The notes: generated by a model from the letters alone, not told the origin. Numbered from the stretch's first letter, positions 7,729 to 15,942 are shown. The stretch: 16,196 bases of DNA from Spirochaetia bacterium (GCA_025997755.1 BNVA01000028.1:1-16196); one strand, 5' to 3'. Numbers and translations: made by a program.

Positions 7729-7738
7729 AATATTTTAC
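7725..7738. repeat. 14-bp AT-rich perfect palindrome after the regulator
   Basis: GTAAAATATTTTAC is self-complementary and overlaps the TAA stop of the regulator gene. It has no GC stem and no T-run, so it is not a convincing terminator; it might be a minor operator or chance. Confidence 0.4.
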
Positions 7739-7777
7739 GTTCTTAATTGTCTGTATAAAGAGAAGTGAGGAGTGAGT

Positions 7778-9157
7778 ATGATAAAAAAACGAATTACAAA
7801 AATTATTTGGCTCTGCATCGTATTGTTATGTGCAAGTTTTGTTAGTGCGCAGGAAAAAAGTACGGCAAAAAAAATATCTATGGAAGAAGCGGTAAAACTT
7901 GCTATAGAAAATAACCTTAGTCTGCAATCACAGGCGATCACAACAAACACAAAAAAACGCGCCGCCGATCATGCGTGGAATAAATTTGTACCGTCGCTAA
8001 GTTTGACAGGCAGTTATACGGCGGATAACAAGGCGGCGACAACATCGGGATTTGCCGTAACCGACCTCGGCTTGATGCCTTACACCGTCGATTTATCAAA
8101 AAACCATATCGCAGGGCAGGTGCAGGTGCAGTTGCCGATAAACTTTGCAATGTTTGAAGCAATAAATTCATTAAAAAATGATTACCAAAATGGCGTTATA
8201 ACGTACGACAAGGCAAAAGCTCAACTGGAACAAACTGTACGAAAACTGTACTACGATATACTATTTTACGAGGTGCAGTTAAATTTTTTAAAGGAAAGTT
8301 ATAACAACGCGAAGGCGCAGGAGGATTCTGCGGCGGCAAGTTTCCGTGCGGGGCGCTCACCGGAATTGTCGTGGCTTCAAGCACAGGTAACTACAAAAAA
8401 TATGGAGCCGTCAATTAACCAATTAAATAACAGTATCAAACTGGTAAAGGGTCAGCTTGCGATGAATTTGGGCTTGCCGATTACCAGTGATATTCAGTTG
8501 GAACCGTCTGAAAATAACGATATTTTTATTCCGCTGGATGTTTCCAATTTGATACAAAAAGCATCGCAGAACAAGCCGGACATCTTGGAAGTAAAACAAC
8601 AATTACTCACGTTAAAAAGTCAGCGCAAGGCGACGCTCTATCAAAGATGGACACCCAATCTTTCGTTAAGCTGGAATTCACAATCGGTGTTTAAACTTGA
8701 TCCTTTTAAAGATGATTTAGGTACAGAGGATAACTGGAATAACACAGGTGGATTTACGATTGCACTTTCGTGGACACCGACAAGTTTGCTTCCCTTTGGT
8801 GTAGATACGCAGGGTATAAAAGATATAGACGACAATATACAAAAGTTAAACATCGGTCTTGCTCAGTCGGTACAGGCAACGGAGCTGGAGATATACAGCA
8901 AGGTGTACGAGCTTGAACAAATTCGTGCTTCAATAGAAGCGCAGCGGGCAACTATTCAGTTGGCGCAGCGTTCTTACAATGATACATTCACAGCGTACCG
9001 CAACGGCTCGCAGAATTATCAGCAGGTGCAGGATGCCAATATTCAATTACAGAATTCACGGTTAAACCTTACACAGCAGTACAATCAGTATATAAAGGGT
9101 TTAATCGATCTTGAATATTCAATCGGCGTACCGTTTGGGACTTTGAGTTCTAAATAG
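7778..9157 (+). CDS. TolC-like outer membrane efflux channel
   Basis: Outer-membrane factor that should form the exit duct for the RND pump encoded downstream. The 459-residue product has a signal peptide (MIKKRITKIIWLCIVLLCA, likely cut after SFVSA at residue 24). Two repeated OEP-type halves follow, each starting with a motif such as ISMEEAVKLAIENN or LIQKASQNKPDI and continuing through long helices rich in Q, N and A (for example YNDTFTAYRNGSQNYQQVQ). Length is typical. I place the start at ATG 7778 because GAGG at 7767-7770 is seven bases upstream. A GTG at 7772, two codons earlier in frame, sits too close to that site. The gene follows the regulator by 49 bases with no strong terminator between them, so it is probably co-transcribed with the regulator and pump. 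It might also serve the divergent peptide exporter, which is speculative. Confidence 0.9.
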   Translation: MIKKRITKIIWLCIVLLCASFVSAQEKSTAKKISMEEAVKLAIENNLSLQSQAITTNTKKRAADHAWNKFVPSLSLTGSYTADNKAATTSGFAVTDLGLMPYTVDLSKNHIAGQVQVQLPINFAMFEAINSLKNDYQNGVITYDKAKAQLEQTVRKLYYDILFYEVQLNFLKESYNNAKAQEDSAAASFRAGRSPELSWLQAQVTTKNMEPSINQLNNSIKLVKGQLAMNLGLPITSDIQLEPSENNDIFIPLDVSNLIQKASQNKPDILEVKQQLLTLKSQRKATLYQRWTPNLSLSWNSQSVFKLDPFKDDLGTEDNWNNTGGFTIALSWTPTSLLPFGVDTQGIKDIDDNIQKLNIGLAQSVQATELEIYSKVYELEQIRASIEAQRATIQLAQRSYNDTFTAYRNGSQNYQQVQDANIQLQNSRLNLTQQYNQYIKGLIDLEYSIGVPFGTLSSK

Positions 9158-9188
9158 TTAGGAGTTAAGGGTTATGATAGGAGAAATT

Positions 9189-10115
9189 ATGAAAAAAGTA
9201 GTATTTATGACGGTGGTTTTGACAGCGGTGTTAGGGCTGTCGGGATGTGACAGAATAAAAAGTTTGATAAAAAAAGATGCGGGCGGCACCGAAGCGGTTA
9301 AGGAAATTCCTGTTATCGCTGTAGGCACGGTCAAAGTAGGCATTGGTACTATTCAGGATTATCTTGGGCTGTCCGGCGATATTGTCTCAGGCTCGTCGGT
9401 CGATGTCTACTCCGATGTAGCGGGGAATATCACACGGGTAAACGTCAAAATAGGAGACCGCGTTACGCGCGGGCAGGCGGTGGCAAGCGTTGACCCGTCG
9501 CAGCCCGGTATGACGTACCGTGTGAATGTGGTAACTGCTCCTATTGCAGGCATTGTTACGGCGGTGCCCGGGCAAGTGGGACAAAAAATTAGTCAGGCAA
9601 ATTCAATAGTTCAGATTGCCGGCGGGGGGGCGCTTGAGATTCAGCTCAACGTTTCCGAAAAAAATATTTCCAAAATAAAGATGGGATTGCCATGCACGAT
9701 ACTGCTGGACGCGTATCCGGGAGAAAGTTTTAGGGGCAGGGTGTCGGAGATAAGCCCGACGGTAGACCCCGCTTCCCGAACGATGAAGATCAAGGTGAAC
9801 GTGGATAATCAAGGTTCAAGGCTTAAAGCCGGAATGTTTGCCACAGTAAGAGTCATAGTACAGCAAAAAGACAACGTGCTTGAACTTCCTTCAAACGCAA
9901 TTCTCCAGCGCGGAGAGGATAAGTTTGTTTACAAAGTGGATAGTGATCCTGCTAATCCTTCGTTCCGTGCAGCAAGAAGGGTTGTCATCGAACCGGGTTT
10001 GCAGGTTGATACACAGACTGAAATTGTTAGGGGACTTTCCTTAGGTGATGAAATTGTTGTCAAAGGTCAGACAAATCTTTCCGACGGCGCACGTATCAAT
10101 GTTATAAATAATTAG
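9189..10115 (+). CDS. RND efflux pump periplasmic adaptor (lipoprotein)
   Basis: Membrane fusion protein linking the inner-membrane pump to the TolC-like channel. The lipoprotein signal is MKKVVFMTVVLTAVLGLSGC with the lipobox LSGC and C20 as acceptor. A lipoyl-like half motif GNITRVNVKIGDRVTRGQAV and its partner APIAGIVTAVPGQVGQKI follow with only a few residues between them. A beta-barrel domain (ISPTVDPASRTMKIKV) and a C-terminal domain (LPSNAILQRGEDKFVYKV, later GLSLGDEIVVKGQTNLSDG) complete it. The coiled-coil hairpin between the lipoyl halves is absent, a compact variant known among RND adaptors. At 308 residues it is slightly short. I chose ATG 9189, with GGAG five bases upstream, over ATG 9174, because it gives a standard lipoprotein leader; the longer form is possible. 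A G7 run occurs at 9624-9630. Confidence 0.9.
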   Translation: MKKVVFMTVVLTAVLGLSGCDRIKSLIKKDAGGTEAVKEIPVIAVGTVKVGIGTIQDYLGLSGDIVSGSSVDVYSDVAGNITRVNVKIGDRVTRGQAVASVDPSQPGMTYRVNVVTAPIAGIVTAVPGQVGQKISQANSIVQIAGGGALEIQLNVSEKNISKIKMGLPCTILLDAYPGESFRGRVSEISPTVDPASRTMKIKVNVDNQGSRLKAGMFATVRVIVQQKDNVLELPSNAILQRGEDKFVYKVDSDPANPSFRAARRVVIEPGLQVDTQTEIVRGLSLGDEIVVKGQTNLSDGARINVINN

Positions 10116-10149
10116 AGAGCTTAGAGAAAGCTGTGTTAAGGAGTAAAAA

Positions 10150-13100
10150 ATGAGTTTAGCAAGAAATATTGTATCGCGGCCTATAACAATGATGATCATC
10201 TTTATTCTGCTGGTGGGGCTTGGCGGTTTTGCTTTTGTAAATCTATCTATCGACTTGATGCCCGATGTAAGTTTTCCCTACCTGATGGTGCAGACTACAT
10301 ACTCAGGCGCAGGACCGGAGGAAGTTGAACGCACCGTTTCGCGCCCGCTGGAAGCTGCATTGGTCTCGGTTTCAGGATTGAAAAAGGTGTCGTCAACATC
10401 GAGTAAAGGCTCCAGTATGGTAACAATGGAGTTTAACTACGGCACAGACCTTGCCGATGCTGCGAACTTTGTCCGCGACGCGCTTGACCGCGTAAAACGT
10501 TACTTGCCTACCGATGCGGATACACCGACGATCTTTAAATTCGATCCGTCTATGATCCCGATCATGGGGATCATGGTTTCCTCCGATAACCGCTCGACGG
10601 AGGAGATAAGGCAGCTTGCCACCGATATGATTGTTCCCCGTTTGGAGCAGATTCCGGGTGTGGCTACGTCAAACATAAGCGGCGGACGAGAAAAGCAGGT
10701 GCGTATCGAAATTGATGCTTCGCGGCTTGCCGCTTACGGGCTTACCGTAACGCAGCTTCAGTCCATGCTTGCCTCGCAGAATATGCAGGTTTCGGCGGGC
10801 TCGATCACCGAAAACGGGCTCTCCTACATTTTGACGACCATGGGCGAATATACAGCTATTAGTCAGGTATTGAACACTGTTATCTACTACGCGGGCGGCG
10901 GCTTGGTCAATGGAAAGGTTGAACAGCCGGTCGAGATTTTTGTCCGCGATATTGCCGATGTTTTTTGGGGTTACAAGGATCAGGAAAGCTCGGTTTATAT
11001 CAACGATGACGAGGCGATTCAGCTTACCATTCAGAAACAAAGCGGTAAAAACTCGGTAAAAGTGGCAAAAAGCGTCCGCGACAGGCTTGTAAGAATGAAA
11101 AACGAGGTGCCGGCGGATATAAAAATGACGGAAATATTCAATACAACCGATGAAATTGAGGATTCTATCAGCAATGTTGCATCCACTGCGGTATCGGGCG
11201 GTTTGTTAGCAATACTAATCATCTTTATTTTCCTGCGTCAGATAAAACCAACGATAATAATCGGCATTAGTATACCAGTTTCGATAGTTATAACGATGAT
11301 GTGTATGTACTTCTTCGGGCTTACGTTGAATTTAATGACACTGGCAGGGCTTTTCTTGGGTATAGGTATGCTTGTGGATAACTCCATAGTTATCCTTGAA
11401 AACATCTATCACTACCGCGAAAAAGGCGCAAAACTAAAGCCTGCCGCCGTGTTGGGCACACAGGAGATGATTGTCGCCATTGCTTGCTCGACACTCACTT
11501 CAATCTGCGTGTTTCTGCCTATGGTTATGTTCAAAGGGCTTTTGGAAATGGCCGGGGAGATGTTCGCCGGTCTTGCATTTACCGTCGTGTTTTCGCTTTC
11601 AATCTCGCTTCTTGTCGCAATATTCCTTGTGCCGGTACTTTCAAGTCATTTCCTACCGCTGATTACACGAAAACAGATGCCTCTTACAGGGCCGCTTAGT
11701 GTTGTTGACAATTGGTTCGCGGCTGCGCTTAAAAGCATGGAAGCAGGCTATAAAAGAATTGTAGCTTGGGTACTGCGCCATAAATTGATAGTGGTGTTGG
11801 TATTACTTTTTCTGTTTGTAGGTAGTGTGTTTATGATTCCAAAAATCGGCTATGTGTTTATGCCGGAGGAAGCCGCCGATTCCGTTACATTGAGCGTAAC
11901 GCTTCCATTGGGTACGCCGTTAAGAGAAACCGAAGCCACCATGAGGCGAATAGAAGATATAGCCAAAAAAGAATTGCAGAAAAACGGCATAGCCGCTTAT
12001 GACAGGCTTATAATGAACTCTGGCGGCGGCGGCGGTATGATGAGCCGCTCAAGCAGTAGTAACTCAGGTTCATTGCGTATCAATCTGCTTGACTTTGACA
12101 AACAAGTTATGGATGCCGACGAGGTAAAAAGCAAACTGCGTCCTTACTTTAATCAGTTTCCCGGCGTACGTTTCAACTTTTCGTCAGGCGGCTTTGGCGG
12201 CGGTATGGGCGGTAATCCTGTGGACATCGTTATACGCGCCGACGACCTTGTAAAAGGCAAACTTATTGCCGATAAGATCGCCGACCTTTTGAAGGAAAGG
12301 CTGCCGGAAGTTACAGAGCCTACCGTGAGTCTTAACGACGGCTTGCCGCAAATTGAAATTGAGCTTGACCGCGATAGAATGTACGCGCTGGGCTTGAATG
12401 CCGTTACAATCGGCAATGAAATTAAAGCCGCCGTTGACGGTGTAACCGCCTCGCGCTTTAAGGAATCCGGTACCGATTACGATATGGTTCTGGTGTTCAA
12501 GGAAGCCGACAGAAATTCGCGCCCCGCCCTTGATCAGATTTTTGTACGCAGCGTTACAGGACAGCGTATTCCCCTTTCAAACTTTGCCAAATACAAAGAG
12601 GGTACAGGACCCATGACTATAAGCCGTGAAGATCAAAGCCGCGTCATACACGTTACGGCAGGTAAAGCGCCAAATGCCTCTCTTAATGATCTTGAAGCAA
12701 AGGTAACAGCTTTGATAACGGCGGAAATCCCCGCAGAAGATGATGTTATAATCATGTTTCAGGGTGATAACGCGGATATGATGAAAATGATGACTAACTT
12801 TTCGCTGGTCATGATTGTAGCTATAGCGTTGGTGTTCGGCGTTATGGCAAGTTTGTTTGAGAGTTTCCGCGACCCGTTTATCATTATCCTTACGATACCA
12901 CTTTCGTTTATCGGCATAGTCGCCATCTACTGGATGACAAACGACAAGTTTAACATCCTTACCGTAGTAGGCTTGCTGGTTTTGGTAGGCGTCATCGTAA
13001 ACAACGGTATCGTCTTGGTTGACTATACAAACCTGTTGCGTAAGCGCGGTTACAGTTTGCACGATGCCTGTATCGAAGCCGCCGGTAACCGTTTGCGGCC

Positions 13101-13377
13101 TATTATAATGTCAACGCTTACCACGGTAATAGGACTTGCGCCGATGGCATTTGCCCCGGGCAAAGGCTCGGAAATGGTAGGACCTATAGGTAAAACAGTT
13201 TTCGGCGGACTCACATTCGGCACTATAATGACATTGTTTTTAATGCCGGCAGTTTATGCCGTTATAAATAAAAACGACGATGCACGCAGGGCAAGAGCGA
13301 TAGCAAGACGTGAGGGTATAGCATCCGGTTTGAGCAAAAAACAATTAAAAAAACAAGTTAAGGAGGCTAGTGAATAA
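10150..13377 (+). CDS. RND-family multidrug efflux pump (HAE1 type)
   Basis: Inner-membrane proton-driven exporter of 1075 residues, typical for the AcrB/HAE1 family. The first membrane helix (RPITMMIIFILLVGLGGFAF) is followed by the porter signature SGAGPEEVERTVSRPLE, a helix block from about 345 to 560, a second periplasmic half, and a final block from about 890 to 1035. TM4 reads GMLVDNSIVILENI with D410 as likely proton carrier. The TM10 counterpart GVIVNNGIVLVDY lacks the lysine of AcrB, a pattern common in HAE1 pumps outside Proteobacteria. Gly/Ser/Met-rich stretches at 625-640 and 680-689 interrupt the second porter region. The C-terminus ends in a basic tail (RRARAIARREG, KKQLKKQVKE). 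AAGGAG lies about seven bases upstream of the ATG. Substrate is unknown. The gene ends by overlapping the next ATG by one base. Confidence 0.95.
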   Translation: MSLARNIVSRPITMMIIFILLVGLGGFAFVNLSIDLMPDVSFPYLMVQTTYSGAGPEEVERTVSRPLEAALVSVSGLKKVSSTSSKGSSMVTMEFNYGTDLADAANFVRDALDRVKRYLPTDADTPTIFKFDPSMIPIMGIMVSSDNRSTEEIRQLATDMIVPRLEQIPGVATSNISGGREKQVRIEIDASRLAAYGLTVTQLQSMLASQNMQVSAGSITENGLSYILTTMGEYTAISQVLNTVIYYAGGGLVNGKVEQPVEIFVRDIADVFWGYKDQESSVYINDDEAIQLTIQKQSGKNSVKVAKSVRDRLVRMKNEVPADIKMTEIFNTTDEIEDSISNVASTAVSGGLLAILIIFIFLRQIKPTIIIGISIPVSIVITMMCMYFFGLTLNLMTLAGLFLGIGMLVDNSIVILENIYHYREKGAKLKPAAVLGTQEMIVAIACSTLTSICVFLPMVMFKGLLEMAGEMFAGLAFTVVFSLSISLLVAIFLVPVLSSHFLPLITRKQMPLTGPLSVVDNWFAAALKSMEAGYKRIVAWVLRHKLIVVLVLLFLFVGSVFMIPKIGYVFMPEEAADSVTLSVTLPLGTPLRETEATMRRIEDIAKKELQKNGIAAYDRLIMNSGGGGGMMSRSSSSNSGSLRINLLDFDKQVMDADEVKSKLRPYFNQFPGVRFNFSSGGFGGGMGGNPVDIVIRADDLVKGKLIADKIADLLKERLPEVTEPTVSLNDGLPQIEIELDRDRMYALGLNAVTIGNEIKAAVDGVTASRFKESGTDYDMVLVFKEADRNSRPALDQIFVRSVTGQRIPLSNFAKYKEGTGPMTISREDQSRVIHVTAGKAPNASLNDLEAKVTALITAEIPAEDDVIIMFQGDNADMMKMMTNFSLVMIVAIALVFGVMASLFESFRDPFIIILTIPLSFIGIVAIYWMTNDKFNILTVVGLLVLVGVIVNNGIVLVDYTNLLRKRGYSLHDACIEAAGNRLRPIIMSTLTTVIGLAPMAFAPGKGSEMVGPIGKTVFGGLTFGTIMTLFLMPAVYAVINKNDDARRARAIARREGIASGLSKKQLKKQVKEASE

Positions 13378-13910
13378 TGCGGGTAGAAATAATTGCGAAC
13401 AATTCCGTAGAAGAAAATATTTTTGAAGAATTCAAAACCGAGGGTGTTGCAAAGTATTATACGAAAATGAATAACGTTCACGGCGTAGGCTCGTCGGGAC
13501 CTCGTATGGGAGACGCGATCTGGCCCGAAGAAAACTTTGTGCTTATAATATGGTGCGAGCTGGAGGAAGCGCTCGGCATTGAGCGCGCCCTAAAACGTAT
13601 AAAAACCCGCTTCCCGCTGGAGGGTGTAAAACTCTTCGGCTTGCACGAGCTTTCAACCAGTGCGCTCTTAACCGATCAGCGGCGTTTAAGCATAGAATAC
13701 AAAGGCGGTTCAGACACAACAACGGGCGAACCTGACAGTGCAGACCCGGTACAGCACAAAAGCCTGCGCGAAAAAGCGGAAGCCTTAAATGATGCCGCAA
13801 CGGACACCCCGCCGGAGGATAAAACCCTGCCCTCAGAAGAAGTCCCCATCCCTCCGCCGAAAGCGCCGCCGCCTGTCATTCACCTGCCCGACGGTTTGGG
13901 AATGGCGTAA
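13377..13910 (+). CDS. PII-like/ferredoxin-fold protein coupled to the RND pump, with proline-rich tail
   Basis: A 177-residue soluble protein with no signal peptide. Residues 1-95 fit a beta-alpha-beta-beta-alpha-beta pattern: RVEIIA strand, EENIFEEF helix, a hairpin with GVGSSGPRMGDAIWPEENF, strand FVLIIWCE, helix EEALGIERALKRIKTRF and strand GVKLFGLHEL. This resembles PII-like or DUF3240-type proteins found next to RND pumps. Residues about 108-177 are low-complexity, rich in P, E, D, S and T (PIPPPKAPPPVIHLP), and probably disordered. The ATG shares its A with the pump stop (TAATG), and AAGGAGG is ten bases upstream, so translation is coupled. It could sense a cytoplasmic signal and bind the pump, but no ligand-binding residue can be assigned. 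The fold assignment is inference from pattern. Confidence 0.7.
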   Translation: MRVEIIANNSVEENIFEEFKTEGVAKYYTKMNNVHGVGSSGPRMGDAIWPEENFVLIIWCELEEALGIERALKRIKTRFPLEGVKLFGLHELSTSALLTDQRRLSIEYKGGSDTTTGEPDSADPVQHKSLREKAEALNDAATDTPPEDKTLPSEEVPIPPPKAPPPVIHLPDGLGMA

Positions 13911-14007
13911 GAAATCAACATGGTGCAATTTTGCTTTTAATGATTTTTGAACGCCCTTTTTTCGGGTAATTCCTTTGTAAGTCCATATAACATATAGAGT
14001 TACAAAC

Positions 14008-14050
14008 TGCCACCTCAGGGAATTGAACCCTAGACACAAGGATTTTCAGT
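14008..14050 (-). other. tRNA-Phe-like 3' fragment (no complete tRNA)
   Basis: On the minus strand this reads as the 3' half of a tRNA: an anticodon loop CTGAAAA with a GAA anticodon, a variable region GTGTC typical of tRNA-Phe, a T-arm (TAGGG-TTCAATT-CCCTG) and a seven-base acceptor-like end AGGTGGC plus A. No matching 5' acceptor strand, normal D-arm or CCA is present, and the anticodon stem has a mismatch. It looks like a remnant, such as one left by an element integrating into a tRNA gene, not a functional tRNA. Confidence 0.6.
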
Positions 14051-14052
14051 TC

Positions 14053-14079
14053 CCAAAATTTTGGTGTCTTTAGACACCA
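14053..14079. repeat. Adjacent palindrome and 7-bp hairpin
   Basis: CCAAAATTTTGG (14053-14064) is a perfect 12-bp palindrome. It overlaps a hairpin with stem TGGTGTC/GACACCA (14062-14068 and 14073-14079) and a TTTA loop. It replaces the expected D-arm region of the tRNA-like fragment. Role unknown; there is no T-run. Confidence 0.75.
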
Positions 14080-14207
14080 CCAGCATCATCTAACTAGTAC
14101 AGGCTACAATTTATATAGAAGAATGTCAAGCATTTTGACTGAATGATGACTGCTGATTTTTCGTGCAGTTTCTTTACATTTTAAGTTTTTCTCATACTTG
14201 ATTTCTC

Positions 14208-14236
14208 ATAGTGAAGCAACGCTATGCTCACACTAT
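14208..14236. promoter_or_regulatory. Interrupted inverted repeat upstream of the toxin-antitoxin remnant
   Basis: ATAGTG...CACTAT outer arms (6 bp) and AGCA...TGCT inner arms (4 bp) flank a six-base loop, about 40 bases before the antitoxin ATG. Type II antitoxins commonly repress their operon through such repeats, so this may be the old operator. Confidence 0.4.
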
Positions 14237-14276
14237 AAGAAAATATGCTGATATTGGTAAGTGGAGGAAATAAAAT

Positions 14277-14461
14277 ATGGATGCAATTGCATTTTAGTCT
14301 GAGGTAAAGGCGAATGTAATTCGCATACCCGAGCAATACAGAGGCGTGTTTTCATCGCCGGTATCAGAGGCTTTTGAAGTTTAAAGGGACGTTGCGCCGT
14401 CACATTGATTATAAAAAGGCTCCGGCCGAATACAGGGATGAAAAATATGATCATTCTCGTT
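14277..14461 (+). pseudogene. Broken antitoxin gene preceding the PIN toxin
   Basis: ATG 14277 has GGAGG nine bases upstream, a good initiation site, yet codon 7 is TAG (14295-14297). Reading through gives MDAIAF, stop, then SEVKANVIRIPEQYRGVFSSPVS, which looks like the N-terminal half of a small VapB-like antitoxin, before another stop at 14382-14384. In the next frame, from about 14372, the text KGTLRRHIDYKKAPAEYRDE appears and ends at TGA 14459-14461, overlapping the toxin start as expected for a paired operon. The gene therefore carries a nonsense codon and a frameshift or small deletion. The antitoxin identity is inferred from size, position and the EYRDEKY-type ending; I cannot name the family firmly. 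Confidence 0.6.
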
Positions 14462-14869
14462 GATACAAATATCCTTCTTGATTTTATTCAAGAACGTGAA
14501 CCATTTGTTGATGAAGCGGATAGAATCTTTCAATACTGTTCTGATCATGTAATAAAAGGGTGTATTGCTGCGCATAGCGTTACAAATATATTCTTTATTC
14601 TGCGTAAGGACTATTCGGTTGATGAACGAAAGACTTTACTCATGGACATTTGCCGCACAATGCCAATTATTGGCATAGACCACGAAAAAATTATGGCATC
14701 ATTGATAAATGAAAACTTTGATGACATTGAGGATTGCCTTCAATGGGAATGTGCCATATCCATCGACGCCGATTACATTGTTACACGAAACATTGCTGAC
14801 TTTACTAATTCCCCAATACCTGCAATATTGCCGGAGGAGTTTTTGGAAAAACTTGAGGTGCAAGAATGA
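14447..14869 (+). CDS. PIN-domain ribonuclease, VapC-like toxin
   Basis: A 140-residue PIN-domain protein, probably the RNA-cleaving toxin of a type II toxin-antitoxin pair. It opens with IILVDTNILLDF, where D6 is the first metal-binding acid. SVTNIFFILRK matches the second conserved helix. DDIEDCLQ (D92, D93, E95, D96) and DADYIVTRNIADF (D107, D109) supply the remaining acids, in the style of the PIN_3 family (PF13470). Nothing is missing, so the nuclease may be active. I prefer ATG 14447 (AGGG nine bases upstream); ATG 14438 in the same frame would add three residues. The gene overlaps the end of the broken antitoxin reading frame. A toxin without a working antitoxin suggests it is weakly expressed, inactive in vivo, or neutralised elsewhere. 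Confidence 0.82.
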   Translation: MIILVDTNILLDFIQEREPFVDEADRIFQYCSDHVIKGCIAAHSVTNIFFILRKDYSVDERKTLLMDICRTMPIIGIDHEKIMASLINENFDDIEDCLQWECAISIDADYIVTRNIADFTNSPIPAILPEEFLEKLEVQE

Positions 14870-15087
14870 CTGTGCTTTGATTAAAAAATATCACCATTAC
14901 TACCATACTTCTAATTTGTACTCCGACAATTTTCGCTTACAAGAAAATGATGGGTACACATTTCCCCTAACTATGACAGAATTATACATGTTTTAGAGTA
15001 TCTTTAATTATATGAAACGACAGGGAGAAGCGACTTTGCAAAAAATTTGCTGATTTCCTGAAAATTCCGGGCAGCTTTTATAAAATT

Positions 15088-15942
15088 CTAATCCGCATCT
15101 ACAAGGGGGTGTTTTTCTTTTAAGATTTTCTTTGCCTCTTGTACGGTATAGCCTTCTTCAATAAGGCGAGCCATTTCTTCAATACCCATTTCAAACCCTT
15201 CTTGCTCACGAACCTCAAGGGCATCGTCCCAATTCCATTCCGTAAATAGCATATTCCGTACCTCCGAACTATGTTCTGTTAAGAATTCACGTAAAATATC
15301 CTGTTCTTTACAATAATCTATAGCCCTTTTCAAAGCCTCGTCAAGCGGATTTTCTACCTTGCCAGTCAATTCACGTTGAAGCTCCCTAATTTTAGCTATA
15401 AAACAAATATAGCCATCAAGTGTTTGACTCCGTTGCTCAAGTTCCGGATTACACCCTTTATTTATATTAATAACTTTGACGCTCAAATCAAGAGCGGCAT
15501 TGCCCTTTCCTTCAGCATGTTCAAAGGCATCTGACAAATTTAAGATTTTATCAACAGGAAAGTCCGCCACACCATTATAAAGCACATAGAATTCAGGGAA
15601 TGGAATCCGTAAAAGTTTTTAACGATATATGGCGTTCTTACCTTTGAGTTCTATGATTTTTTCATAGATACGGGCAATATAAATGAGCAATCGCAGCGGC
15701 ATATTTTCAGATATTGTAGACTGGTGTTCAATGAGGACAATGAATTTATTATCCAGAATAAAAGAAACGTCATTTTTCCGGTCTTTAAATAAGACATCAG
15801 AGAGAGTATTAATCTCAAGCGGTGTGTTCGCATCATAATTAGTCCCGGCGATAGCATTATAAAGTTCCCGAAGCCGTTCCTCGGTATTAAATAGAAAAAC
15901 AAAAGTAGAATCCTTATAACCAGTATTTACAATCATAGGCAT
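15088..15942 (-). pseudogene. Rpn-family PD-(D/E)XK nuclease/putative transposase, interrupted by one stop
   Basis: The two halves lie in the same frame and are separated by a single TAA at 15619-15621. Reading through gives about 284 residues, the usual size of Rpn/PDDEXK_2 proteins, which are DNA nucleases that promote recombination. The first 107 residues hold the nuclease core: D58 in KNDVSF and the pair E72/Q74 in LIEHQST. The second part continues with KLLRIPFPEFYVLYNG and ends in the typical tail MARLIEEGYTVQEAKKIL. A one-base change of a sense codon such as CAA, GAA or AAA to TAA explains the break. Either the gene is freshly dead or the 107-residue core is still made. An independent restart of the second half at 15585 is not supported by an obvious ribosome site. 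Confidence 0.8.

Larger units (their letters stand above)
13911..14276. other. Gene-free spacer with tRNA-like remnant and palindromes
   Basis: I see no coding sequence in these 366 bases. They hold a tRNA-Phe-like 3' fragment (14008-14050), a palindrome and hairpin (14053-14079), short weak stems near 14105-14160, and an inverted repeat (14208-14236) in front of the broken antitoxin gene. No convincing intrinsic terminator for the efflux operon is present just after 13910. Confidence 0.6.

Noticed and set aside
12577..13062. 161-codon minus-strand open frame
   Set aside because: Entirely antisense to conserved transmembrane sequence of the RND pump; composition is that of a shadow frame.
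13911..13970. Intrinsic terminator of the efflux operon
   Set aside because: The only candidate stem (CCC, six T, then C and GGG) is three base pairs and not followed by a T-run.
14008..14110. Complete tRNA gene on the minus strand
   Set aside because: No complementary 5' acceptor strand, no D-arm and an imperfect anticodon stem; only a 3' half is recognisable.
14277..15942. Stop-codon reassignment (TAG or TAA read as amino acid)
   Set aside because: TAA, TAG and TGA all act as normal stops for intact genes in the window, and the antitoxin also needs a frameshift; decay is the better explanation.
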